Positions 1-7,225 of a stretch of DNA of 15,000 bases are shown here, piece after piece. Under the pieces are notes generated by a model. It saw only the letters and a program-made list of their open reading frames with translations. It did no database searches and was not told where the DNA came from. Position numbers and translations under genes: made by a program. Location of the stretch: the NCBI GenBank assembly GCA_030674155.1, contig CM060318.1, positions 68,643,394-68,658,393 on the forward strand. Reading direction: 5' to 3'. Origin of the DNA: Stramonita haemastoma. Its lineage: Eukaryota > Mollusca > Gastropoda > Neogastropoda > Muricidae. Every line of letters starts with the position of its first letter. The stretch's first letter is position 1.

Positions 1-41
<41 letters not shown>
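1..41. repeat. (ACT)n trinucleotide microsatellite
   Basis: Perfect ACT repeat from the first base to position 41, so the array probably begins upstream of the window. It ends abruptly at AGTGATTG. Confidence 0.97.
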
Positions 42-670
42 AGTGATTGTGCTATGAGATCAAGAATGGAAAAAACAGCTGTTGTGATAAAATCGAAAAT
101 CTAAACAGAATCATCATCATGGCTGCCAAATAAGGAAAAGGGGAAGGAAGGTCAAAATCCCCACGCAATACTTTCTATTTTCAACAACAAAGTGTTTGTC
201 CCTCGTTATGACACTTTCAGTAAAACTGTGAATCACTACAGAGAATAAGTTCAAGGATCATCTCCTAATCTTACCAACCCTTCGCTTATTGTTACCACGA
301 TATTTCAGAAAAAAAGCATGATAATATGAGAAGGCAGTAGTCAGTGCTGTGTGTGACATCAGCCTAAAGAGAGCAGGGGGCCGCCATAAACTGCACTGGT
401 CAGGTTGAGTACATGTATGTGTAAGCTACAGGTAGGTAGGTAGGGAGTAGGTAGGGACAGCCTGCCTGCTGTAACATGCACGGGGAGCTAGGACACTGAC
501 CTCGTGCGTCTGTTCCTGTCCAGATAACCTAGGCCAGCCAGCCAGCAGAGAGAGAGAGAGAGCTCTAAAAACTCGGCCCCGACCTTCTGTCTTCTTGACC
601 TGTTTACCTTGCCGCCAGCTTCGTGCTGCTACATACACACACAGGCCAGTCTACCTCACTGTGGGGCCCT
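42..670. other. Unassigned sequence with short simple repeats
   Basis: I recognise no gene or element here. The stretch contains a short GGTA repeat at 431-457, a (GA)n run at 546-562 and a 7-bp inverted repeat (AAAGTGT at 189-195, ACACTTT at 211-217). A 70-codon minus-strand frame at 426-638 has no recognisable domain and runs through the GGTA and GA repeats, so I do not call it coding. Confidence 0.6.
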
Positions 671-877
671 GACCCCCCCCCCCCCCTCCCCCTGCCTTTT
701 TATAAGGGGGGAAGGTGTGTGTGTGGGGGGGGGGGGTTAGTAAGTCTACCTGCTGTAGGAGAGCTGTGGGACCTTCCCTACCCCCCCCCCCCCCCTCTTC
801 ATGCCTGGGGTGACAGTAGAAAACAGTTGGGGGGGGGGGGGGATGGAGGGTGGTGGGGGAGGAGGAGGGGGGGGGGT
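671..877. repeat. Alternating C-run / G-run block
   Basis: Homopolymer runs alternate along the strand: C at 673-686 and 688-692, G at 725-736, C at 781-795, then G at 829-842 followed by an interrupted G-rich stretch to 876. C-runs can pair with G-runs in a single strand, and the G-rich segments fit the G-quadruplex pattern. Run lengths may include sequencing or assembly error. Confidence 0.9.
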
Positions 878-1028
878 GTAGATTTATAGGATGATATTAT
901 GCAGACATAGCAAGTTGACTTCTGACTTGTCGGGTTTTTTTTTGTTTCTTGGTTTTTGTTGTTGTTGCTGTTTTTCTTTGCTAACCCCGGGGGTTAGGAG
1001 GGTTTGTCTTTTGCTGCAAGGCAATATT

Positions 1029-1046
1029 AAACACACACACACAACA

Positions 1047-1088
<42 letters not shown>

Positions 1089-1133
1089 ACAGGCGCGTGC
1101 GCAAACACACACACACACACACACATCGCGAGC
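1029..1133. repeat. (CA)n microsatellite, interrupted
   Basis: AC dinucleotide repeats with AAC and ACC interruptions. A short GC alternation lies at about 1091-1102. The tract runs directly into the ACAT array that follows. Confidence 0.95.
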
Positions 1134-1140
1134 ATAGGCG

Positions 1141-1352
1141 ACACACATACATACATAGAGACATACATACATAGAGACATACATACATAGAGACATACAT
1201 ACATAGAGACATACATAGAGACATACATAGAGACATACATAATACATACATACATACATACATACATACATACATACATAACACTACATACATACTCATA
1301 CATACTACATACATACATACAGACTTGCATACATACAGACCTAAAGACAGAC

Positions 1353-1383
<31 letters not shown>

Positions 1384-1440
1384 CATACATACATACATAC
1401 ATACATACATACATACATACATACATACATACATACATAC
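1141..1440. repeat. (ACAT)n array with higher-order units
   Basis: About 300 bp of ACAT/ATAC tetranucleotide. The left half is organised into larger units: a 16-mer (ACATACATACATAGAG) repeats at about 1151-1208 and then shortens to a 12-mer (ACATACATAGAG) until about 1232. The middle (1270-1350) carries ACTC, AGAC and CTAA interruptions, and the right half is pure ACAT. Open frames in all phases here are repeat translations. Confidence 0.96.
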
Positions 1441-1513
1441 ACTCACAAAATAAAAAATTCTCTTGTGTACGCACAGTGGCGTGTTCTGCTTTGTCCTTGG
1501 ACTATCCTTTTTT

Positions 1514-1600
1514 TCACACCTCTCTCTCTCTCTTTTTTTTTTTGGAAGGAGGGGGGGTGGGGGTGGTAGTGATAGAGGGACAGTGGGGGGGGGGGGAGAG
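1514..1600. repeat. Pyrimidine (CT, T) then G-rich low-complexity tract
   Basis: A short CT repeat and T-run (about 1518-1543) is followed by interrupted G-runs (1549-1600), including an uninterrupted run at about 1585-1596. Confidence 0.85.
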
Positions 1601-1683
1601 GGGGCCAGGCATGCATTTTTAAACGACACTCCTTGGTTAAAACGTTGATAGTGTGCATATTTCTGTTCTCACTGGTCAAAGCT

Positions 1684-1713
<30 letters not shown>
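1684..1713. repeat. Poly(G), 30 bp
   Basis: Thirty consecutive G residues. Runs of this length are unstable and error-prone to sequence, so the exact count is uncertain. Confidence 0.93.
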
Positions 1714-1716
<3 letters not shown>

Positions 1717-2190
1717 CAGTCTGTCTTTCTCGCTAATTGTCTCACATACTTCGCTATATTTTTGTATTTTAATTCACATGACATGTGTGTGGTATTCCGA
1801 AAATAGCAAGTCATAGGAATAGATTTTTAAAAAATGTTATGCAAATCGAAACAAAAAAAAGAAATTACCATTGGTGAAGTAGGTCTAATTCTCGTGTAAA
1901 AAAATGCTGTGACTCTATTGGAAAAATAAAAATTGATATTTTCCAAATTATGACCAAAATTCTTATCCTTTTATTTTTTTTAACCGAACCGAAAGAGAAC
2001 TAAAGAGAAAGGCAGCAATATTTGTGGACATAAACGTTTGATCAAAAACTGACCAACACGCAATTCAACACGCCATCTGTGTATCGCAACTGCCTTGTAC
2101 TTGATTGAATGTTGCTAAGTATAGTAGCTGTAGGGTTGTTCTTGACCATGACTTTGTAAATGTCCTGTTTCATACCGCTTCAGGGTGGAC
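1714..2190. other. AT-rich unassigned sequence
   Basis: I see no gene, tandem array or SINE in this stretch. It is AT-rich with short A and T runs, and all frames are closed by frequent stops. It ends where the tRNA-like head of the next SINE begins. Confidence 0.6.
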
Positions 2191-2199
2191 AGGGCCCGG

Positions 2200-2210
2200 T
2201 AGCTTAGTGG
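2200..2210 (+). promoter_or_regulatory. RNA polymerase III A box of SINE A copy 1
   Basis: TAGCTTAGTGG fits the A-box pattern TRGCNNAGYGG, the TFIIIC contact site in tRNA-type promoters. It pairs with a B box 38 bp downstream. Confidence 0.85.
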
Positions 2211-2247
2211 GTAGAACGTTGAGCTGGTGATCTGATGGCCCAGTACA

Positions 2248-2257
2248 GGTTCGAGCC
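2248..2257 (+). promoter_or_regulatory. RNA polymerase III B box of SINE A copy 1
   Basis: GGTTCGAGCC is a full match to the B-box consensus GGTTCGANCC. Confidence 0.88.
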
Positions 2258-2462
2258 ACTACCAAGGCCGTTGGAGGGGAGTTTTCCTCTGGAGTTGACT
2301 CAGTACCAACTCCCACTCCCCGAAAATCCTTCCGATAAGACTGTAAACCGAGGTCACGTCAGCAAACGGACGCAGAATATATTGCGCACACATGAAAACC
2401 CCGTACAGCTTTGCTTTGTTTATTTGTGGGGTTTTTTTTTTGTTTTTTTTTTAATTGTGGGG

Positions 2463-2464
<2 letters not shown>

Positions 2465-2548
<84 letters not shown>
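2465..2548. repeat. (TG)n microsatellite inside SINE A copy 1
   Basis: Perfect 84-bp dinucleotide repeat. SINE body sequence continues on both sides, so the tract has grown within or replaced an internal part of the element. Confidence 0.96.
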
Positions 2549-2549
<1 letters not shown>

Positions 2550-2643
2550 TTCCCTTTCGGAAAAGCAGGCTATTTTGTGTGTGAGTGAGTGTGTGTGTGT
2601 GTTTATTTATTTATTTATTCTTTTACATCGAGGATAATGGAAT

Positions 2644-2659
2644 AAGCACTCTTGTGCTT
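2644..2659 (-). other. 3'-terminal stem-loop of SINE A copy 2
   Basis: A 6-bp perfect stem (AAGCAC/GTGCTT) with a 4-base loop lies just inside the AATA tail. Related positions in two other copies also fold. In stringent LINE/SINE pairs such a 3' hairpin is what the partner reverse transcriptase recognises (family knowledge); its role here is inferred. Confidence 0.6.
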
Positions 2660-2882
2660 TTTTACATCCAGTCCCCGTGTGTATACAGTTTTGTAAATGT
2701 CATCTGTTCCCACCGGCACACGATGGCCTACTCTTACGAAAGCGGAACAGGATTTAACGTGTGCAAAAGATGTTCTGCGTGCGTTCGCACACGGGGCCTC
2801 GGTTTAAAGTCTCATCCGAAAGACTTTTGGGAAAAGTGGAGTCAGCACTGGTGTTAACTCCAGGAGAAAAATCTCCTCGACC

Positions 2883-2936
2883 GGATTCGAACCCAGGTTG
2901 TCAAATTGCCAGCGCAATGTTCTGACCACTAGGCTA
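2883..2936 (-). promoter_or_regulatory. RNA polymerase III A and B boxes of SINE A copy 2
   Basis: The A box TAGCCTAGTGG occupies 2926-2936 and the B box GGTTCGAATCC occupies 2883-2893, both on the minus strand. Both match consensus closely. This is one of the two best-preserved internal promoters among the SINEs here. Confidence 0.87.
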
Positions 2937-2947
2937 TCCGTCCCGTG

Positions 2948-2948
<1 letters not shown>

Positions 2949-3021
<73 letters not shown>
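2949..3021. repeat. (TG)n microsatellite
   Basis: Perfect 73-bp dinucleotide tract. It abuts the head of the minus-strand SINE on the left and a plus-strand SINE fragment on the right. Confidence 0.96.
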
Positions 3022-3023
<2 letters not shown>

Positions 3024-3300
3024 CGTTCCCGTTTGGAGGAGTAGGCCATTATGTGCCGTTAGAAATGGGTGATAAATCCACAAAAAACAACAAACACACC
3101 CATACAAGCTTCGTTTGCAAACTGTTGCCGCGTTGAATCATCATCCCCGAAGTCGGAATGCGGCTACCAGGATGGTGGACGAAAACGGTTGCACAGGCAA
3201 CAATCTCCCATGCGGCTACCATGATGGTGGACGAAAACGGTTGCATAGGTAACAATCTCCCCATCGGTGAACTCGGATTTGGAGCCAAGAAACAAAACAA
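3024..3300 (+). mobile_element. SINE A, copy 3, 5'-truncated, with type-2 tail
   Basis: It begins within the A body at the motif also seen at 2549-2576 and 8960-8990 (GTTCC, then an AGTAGGCCAT-like segment). It lacks the tRNA head. After about 3080 the sequence leaves the A-type 3' end. From 3146 it joins the module starting CCGAAGTCGGAATGCGG, which is shared with 4049-4150, 9070-9181 and 13774-13875. Inside that module a 52/53-bp unit is tandemly duplicated (3159-3210 and 3211-3263). It is preceded directly by (TG)n. Confidence 0.75.
3159..3263 (+). repeat. 52-bp tandem duplication within SINE tail
   Basis: Unit 1 (3159-3210) and unit 2 (3211-3263) both begin TGCGGCTACCA and end AACAATCTCCC. 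They differ at a handful of positions plus one extra C. Each unit carries a small hairpin: GTTGC/GCAAC in the first and GTTGC/GTAAC (one G-T wobble) in the second. Confidence 0.92.
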
Positions 3301-3434
3301 CCCACCCCCACCCACGAAACCCGGAAAAACACGGCATCATAAGGAGTCTAGCTACGCCTGTTTAAAACAGAAAGATAGAAAGAAAAGCCCCCCCCCCCCC
3401 CCCAAATGTCATGTCTAATTAGTGTGTTACTCAG

Positions 3435-3495
<61 letters not shown>
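3435..3495. repeat. (CT)n microsatellite
   Basis: CT dinucleotide tract with TTC interruptions near 3453 and 3490. It is a polypurine/polypyrimidine tract with mirror symmetry. Confidence 0.95.
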
Positions 3496-3496
<1 letters not shown>

Positions 3497-3782
3497 TGTG
3501 ATGTTACGTATACCGTGTATTAGGGCATACATTTTCCTGTCAGTCTGTCTGTCAGTCTGCCTGTTTGTCAGTCTGAAAGGTGGTAGGCAGATTAACATGA
3601 GGAAGTCTTCCTACTTGCAGCCAGATGTTAATTCAACTGACAGACCATCCACAAGACAACAACAAAACCCCACCAACGGCGTTGTGCGTTCCCCAGATTA
3701 ACTCTCTGGGGGGTCATCCAGAATAAGGAACTTACGGCACGCGCGTCACCGCGTCACGTTTCCCCCCATTATTCAATGAAGT

Positions 3783-3893
3783 CAGTCATAACTGGTCAGA
3801 AGCTGCCTGTATGATGTTTAAGTTTCTTGACTTGGCAGTGATCAGTCACACGGCTGGGCCTGTATGACTGTTTTCAAGTTTCTTGCTTCATGG
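3783..3893. repeat. Degenerate tandem duplication, about 54 bp
   Basis: Two adjacent segments (3783-3835 and 3836-3893) share CAGT near the start, GCCTGTATGA in the middle and AAGTTTCTTG near the end. Several substitutions and small indels separate them. I do not recognise the unit. Confidence 0.7.
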
Positions 3894-4048
3894 GCAGCCA
3901 TACTCCGTCTGTAGAGGGAACTAAGGGGAATAAAAGAAAAAAAATCCAAACGAATCAAGTGAGTAACTTACGATAATTTCTTTAAAACGAATGAAATTTC
4001 GAAAAACAAATCCACCTCCTCAGGCTATCCCCCCCCCCCCCTCCCCCC

Positions 4049-4150
4049 GTTCCTCGGCTAGAGATTCTCATGTTGTCACCTCTATTGAGATTTTGTGTTT
4101 GTGACCGTTTTTGCTCAACACGAAGGTGTCCGCATTCCAACTTCGGGAAT
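4049..4150 (-). mobile_element. SINE type-2 tail fragment
   Basis: On the minus strand this reads CCCGAAGTTGGAATGCGG, then an ACACCTTCGTG segment, an AAAAACGGTC segment and a terminal CTCTAGCCGAGGAACG. The order and sequence match 9070-9181 closely and the modules at 3146-3300 and 13774-13875 in part. No tRNA-like head or SINE body is attached on the upstream side. The element's 3' end abuts a C-run on the plus strand (a G-run on its own strand). Confidence 0.7.
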
Positions 4151-4274
4151 AAACTACATTTTCTCAGAGGTTGGTTCTTTAGACAAGACAGGTGTGGGAG
4201 CCCTCATGTCACCAAGACAGTGTCAGCCTATCATACACACATAGGCCTCAACACAATACAACACAAATACACAC

Positions 4275-4440
4275 GAGAGAGAGAGAGAGGAGAGAGAGGA
4301 GAGAGAGGAGAGAGAGAGAGAGAGAGGAGAGGAGGAGAGAGAGAGGAGAGAGAGAGAGGAGAGAGAGAGAGAGAATGACACTGACTAGAGAGGAGAGAGA
4401 GAGAGAGATGTAAGAGAGAGAGCAGAGAGAGCAGAGAGAG
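4275..4440. repeat. (GA)n array, interrupted
   Basis: Purine-only GA repeats with GGA interruptions at 4275-4374. A break at 4375-4386 (ATGACACTGACT) is followed by more GA with GCA interruptions to 4440. Overlapping RERE/ERER frames here are not genes. Confidence 0.95.
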
Positions 4441-4450
4441 GTGGGGGGGT

Positions 4451-4746
4451 GGGGATTTTTGTCCCCTGGAGTTAACGTAAGTGCCAAGCTCCACCTCCCT
4501 CCCCCTAAAAAAGCCCTTCCGGAGGGGTACAGTATGAGAATGCACGCAGAACATCTTGCTGGTTGCAAAATCTTCATTGGTCGCGGGACTAGGGATAGGT
4601 GAAGGTGAGGTAAGGTGAAAGCCATCGTGTGCCAGGGGAACGGATGACAACACTGACCCCATGACACGGGGACTGGATTGGATGATAAATGAAAAGAAAA
4701 GCACACGAGTCGAGTGCTTATTTATTATCCTAGAAATAAAAATTAA
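4451..4746 (+). mobile_element. SINE A, copy 4, headless
   Basis: The body starts just after the tRNA-like head should end, with the GA array in its place. Body hairpin: GGAGTT 4468-4473 with AGCTCC 4487-4492, including one G-T wobble. The later body matches copy 2 (GCCATCGTGTGCC, then GGGGACTGGAT). The 3' hairpin is AAGCAC/GTGCTT (4699-4704, 4714-4719), followed by a TTATTATCC segment and an AATAAA-like tail that runs into CA repeats. The lack of A and B boxes makes independent transcription unlikely. Confidence 0.82.
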
Positions 4747-4835
4747 ACACACACACGCACACGCACACGCACACACCGTGTGTCGTCGTCATCATTGTTG
4801 ATTTTTTTTCTTTTTAATTTTCTTACTTTTTTTTG

Positions 4836-4930
4836 TAGATGGCTTGATTAAAAAAGCAAGTGTTTTGTTTACTCGATGTAACATCTGTAAATCAAAATTT
4901 GACTTTGACTTTGACTTTGACTTTGACTTT
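4836..4930 (+). mobile_element. SINE 3' end with (GACTTT)5 tail (family D)
   Basis: A 65-bp segment (starting TAGATGGCTTGAT, with ATGTAACATCTG inside) is followed by five perfect GACTTT hexamers at 4901-4930. I recall such hexamer tails on molluscan SINEs. The segment aligns with 11120-11205 at roughly 70% by eye, which supports a dispersed repeat. No tRNA-like head is identifiable upstream. A CA tract starts immediately after the last hexamer. Confidence 0.65.
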
Positions 4931-4938
4931 CACACACA

Positions 4939-4995
<57 letters not shown>
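4931..4995. repeat. (CA)n microsatellite
   Basis: CA dinucleotide repeat with one ACC slip near 4945. It begins exactly at the end of the GACTTT tail, and a short CAA repeat follows to about 5020. Confidence 0.95.
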
Positions 4996-4998
<3 letters not shown>

Positions 4999-5030
4999 CC
5001 ACAAACAACAACAACAACAATATTACAATG

Positions 5031-5343
5031 TGATCCACAGATGTATGTAGCCACAAAATATCAGCTAGTATCGTGTGGCAGCTGCAATGATAAAAACTGC
5101 GTGTGACAAAATCATAGACGTATTGCAGTATTGGAAGCTTCTTTTATTTATTTATTTTTTTAATAACAATAACTTCTGTTGAGCTTTCCAGCAGCTGCAG
5201 CCAATTTCTTGCCAGTGTGACGAATAAACAGTCACCGATTTCTCATCATTGATTGCATATATATATAAATAGCAATGTTGTTATTCGCTCCCTTGAGAAA
5301 ACCAATAATGATTTTTTTCAAGGTCACGCGGACAATTATTTTT

Positions 5344-5345
<2 letters not shown>
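5031..5345. other. Unassigned sequence
   Basis: No gene or element recognised. An ATATATATAAATA stretch near 5258-5271 resembles a TATA box, but no coding sequence or known initiator follows, so I do not call a promoter. Confidence 0.5.
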
Positions 5346-5348
<3 letters not shown>

Positions 5349-5387
<39 letters not shown>

Positions 5388-5403
5388 GGTGTGTGTGTGT
5401 GTG
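5349..5403. repeat. (GT)n microsatellite
   Basis: GT repeat interrupted by a TTG slip near 5386. A T-run precedes it. Confidence 0.94.
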
Positions 5404-5590
5404 TTGAGCAGGTGTGGCTTTTATGGCTTTGATTTGCTTCGTTCAAAAGTTCAGGTGATTTTTCGTTGGTTGATTGCTTTGTTTGTGTGTTGCCTTGCTC
5501 TTTGTATATTGATTGATTTCTTTATCTATTTTCCTTTCTTTCTTTCTTTTTCTTCTTTATCTGTCTATCTTTTTTCATCATTTTATTCTG

Positions 5591-5834
5591 TTTATTCATT
5601 CTTTTATTTCGAGGATAATGGAATAAGCATACTCATGCATTTTTTTACAACTAGTCCCCGTATGTATGCGGTTTTGTAAATTTTGTCATTTATTTCCACT
5701 GGCACACAATAGCCTACTCTACCGAGAAAAGCGGGACAAGGTTTAACGCGTGTGCAAGATGTTCTGCTTGCGTTCGCACATGGGATCTGGGTTTATAATT
5801 ATAGTCTAGTATCACCCGAAACTCTTCTGTTCAT
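5591..5834 (-). mobile_element. SINE A, copy 5, headless
   Basis: The 3' half matches copy 2 (2602-2944) on the same strand: the CGAGGATAATGGAATAAGCA block at 5610-5629, the GTCCCCGTATG block, the CTACTCTACCGA block and the GTTCTGC...GCGTTCGCACA block. The 3' hairpin is AAGCAT/ATGCAT (5625-5640), with a changed but still pairing stem. Similarity fades near 5834 and the tRNA-like head is absent, so the copy is 5'-truncated or its head has decayed. Confidence 0.82.
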
Positions 5835-5917
5835 GTGATGATTCAAAACATCATTTTCTTTGTACATCCAACTGAAGTATTATGTCATTAAAAATAACTT
5901 TGTTGTCTTTTTTCCTG

Positions 5918-5918
<1 letters not shown>

Positions 5919-5952
<34 letters not shown>

Positions 5953-5961
5953 GGGGGGGGG
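5919..5961. repeat. Poly(T)33 then poly(G)10
   Basis: T-run at 5919-5951 followed without a break by G at 5952-5961. More T and G runs follow to about 5990. Confidence 0.93.
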
Positions 5962-5994
5962 CTTTTTGGGGGGTTTGTTTGTTTTATTTGTTTA

Positions 5995-5998
<4 letters not shown>

Positions 5999-6077
<79 letters not shown>
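5999..6077. repeat. (GT)n microsatellite
   Basis: Perfect GT tract of about 39 units. TTTATTTA precedes it and a G-rich stretch follows. Confidence 0.97.
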
Positions 6078-6078
<1 letters not shown>

Positions 6079-6309
6079 TGTGTTTGGGGGGGGGTGCGTG
6101 TTTTGCTGGTTTTGTTTCTCTAGTGGGGGTGTATTCTTGTGGGTGAGGTAAAAGACTTTTTGTTATTACTTATTTTGCTATTTCTATCGATTTTATCGAT
6201 TGATTGATTGTGATTGATTGATTGGTCTATCATGTATTTGTCATGCCTTGGGCTTAGAAGATAAGCTGTGCCAATGTAGTGCTTTGATGTCATTTTAATC
6301 CTTTTCGCA

Positions 6310-6390
6310 ACGAATGATGTTGTTGATATTATCATCAGTATTGTCATTATCATCGGCAGCATTATCATAATTTTTATTATCAATAATATA
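6310..6390. repeat. Degenerate ATC/ATT-rich simple sequence
   Basis: Imperfect ATT, ATC and TCA triplets, resembling a decayed trinucleotide repeat. A similar stretch resumes at about 6615-6735, on the other side of the candidate 5S-like repeat. Confidence 0.6.
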
Positions 6391-6600
6391 ATAGCGAGGT
6401 TACCAGTTGGATGGGTGACTGTTGCATGCTTGGCTTCAGTACAGTTCCCCAGCTGTAATGCGTACCTGCCTGCCCTTTTTAGGGTCAGGGAAGGTAAAGC
6501 AGCGAGGGAGAGGAGATGGGCGCCGCCCTCAACATGCTGACCCCTAGAGAAGCTGAGGTCTCTGATACCTCGCTCCCCTACGACCACACAGGTTGTGGGA
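6391..6600 (+). mobile_element. Candidate 5S-rRNA-derived SINE, 5'-truncated
   Basis: The 22 bases at 6398-6419 (GGTTACCAGTTGG, then ATGGGTGAC) match 18 of 22 positions of the box C region of eukaryotic 5S rRNA as I remember it. The element continues with a GC-richer stretch (AGGGTCAGGGAAGGTAAAGC at about 6481-6500, ending near CACACAGGTTGTGGGAC) that contrasts with the ATC-rich sequence on both sides. The 5S A box and intermediate element are missing. A minus-strand frame of 155 codons crosses it but has no domain I recognise. It could instead be an unrelated dispersed repeat with a chance match. Confidence 0.4.
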
Positions 6601-6853
6601 CATCTTTACATTATTTTACCTTAATATTATTATCATAATCATAATCAGCGTCATTGTTATTATGATCATCACTGTTACCATTCATATTACTAATACTACT
6701 ATAACCATCATTACTGTTACTATTATTCCTTGTTGTCATTAAAAACACAACGTTTATGAAATTTTAGAATTTGTTCTTTTGTACTTTTCATCTGCCTCTC
6801 CATTTATTCAGCAAATCAGCAAACAAAACTTGTTAAAATAGCGCTATGATGGT

Positions 6854-6854
<1 letters not shown>

Positions 6855-6922
<68 letters not shown>

Positions 6923-6948
6923 ATGTGTGTGTATGTGCGCGCATGTGT
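6855..6948. repeat. (GT)n with GC alternation at the end
   Basis: GT repeat to about 6920, then alternating purine-pyrimidine sequence including GCGCGCATGTG. Confidence 0.96.
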
Positions 6949-7022
6949 ACTATTGTTAAAAATATAAATGATATATCCATTGGCTTTTCATACATTTCCC
7001 ATCAATCAGTCAAAACGTCCGA

Positions 7023-7023
<1 letters not shown>

Positions 7024-7096
<73 letters not shown>

Positions 7097-7184
7097 ACAG
7101 CAAACACAAAACCACACGCGCGCGCGTGCGCTCGCGCGCGCGCGCGCGCACACACACACACACACATACACGCACACGCACACG
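7024..7184. repeat. (CA)n / (CG)n alternating block
   Basis: Perfect CA at 7024-7094, a short break, CG alternation at 7117-7149, and CA again to 7184. Almost entirely alternating purine-pyrimidine. Confidence 0.96.
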
Positions 7185-7225
7185 ACCGGTATCACTTTAT
7201 GTGGAAGGACGTAAAATTGAAGACT

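Larger units (their letters stand above)
2191..2576 (+). mobile_element. SINE A, copy 1 (tRNA-headed)
   Basis: Non-autonomous retroposon transcribed by RNA polymerase III from an internal promoter and mobilised by a LINE in trans (family knowledge). Visible here: A box TAGCTTAGTGG at 2200-2210 and B box GGTTCGAGCC at 2248-2257, spaced as in tRNA genes. The body follows to about 2400, with a perfect 7-bp hairpin (GGAGTTG 2291-2297, CAACTCC 2307-2313). The body continues at 2549-2576 after a T-rich stretch and an 84-bp (GT)n tract that sits inside the element. The body matches the other family-A copies in this window by eye. No partner LINE is present. Confidence 0.85.
2602..2944 (-). mobile_element. 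SINE A, copy 2, most complete copy
   Basis: Read on the minus strand. The tRNA-like head starts near 2944 with A box TAGCCTAGTGG (2926-2936) and B box GGTTCGAATCC (2883-2893). Next comes a body with hairpin GGAGTT/GACTCC (2856-2861 with 2838-2843). Near the 3' end is a second hairpin, AAGCAC/GTGCTT with a TCTT loop (2644-2659). The tail is four AATA-type units ending at 2602. (GT)n flanks both ends, consistent with insertion into a GT tract. It is convergent with copy 1. Any plus-strand open frame across it is incidental. Confidence 0.88.
3301..4048. other. Unassigned sequence with simple repeats
   Basis: No gene recognised. It contains C16 at 3388-3403, a (CT)n tract at 3435-3495, a degenerate GTCT/GTCA repeat at 3538-3576, a 7-bp inverted repeat (CCCCAGA 3691-3697, TCTGGGG 3705-3711) and a degenerate 54-bp duplication at 3783-3893. 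The right end is a C-run (4029-4041, then 4043-4048) abutting a SINE tail. Confidence 0.6.

Noticed and set aside
1141..1232. CRISPR-like array (regular 12- and 16-bp units)
   Set aside because: There are no unique spacers; it is a tetranucleotide microsatellite in a eukaryotic context.
884..1629. Long minus-strand open frames of about 200 codons rich in C, M, Y and V
   Set aside because: They are translations of the ACAT and CA arrays in several phases, with no non-repetitive domain.
4231..4776. Minus-strand frames of 181 and 152 codons
   Set aside because: Half is (GA)n read as SLSLS and the rest is SINE A copy 4 read backwards.
5258..5271. TATA box upstream of an open frame at 5275
   Set aside because: The frame runs into a GT tract and a reversed SINE, and AT-rich strings of this kind are frequent here.
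6120..6587. Minus-strand 155-codon frame with mixed composition
   Set aside because: It crosses the candidate 5S-derived repeat and an ATC-rich tract. I recognise no domain, and codon use changes abruptly at the repeat boundary.
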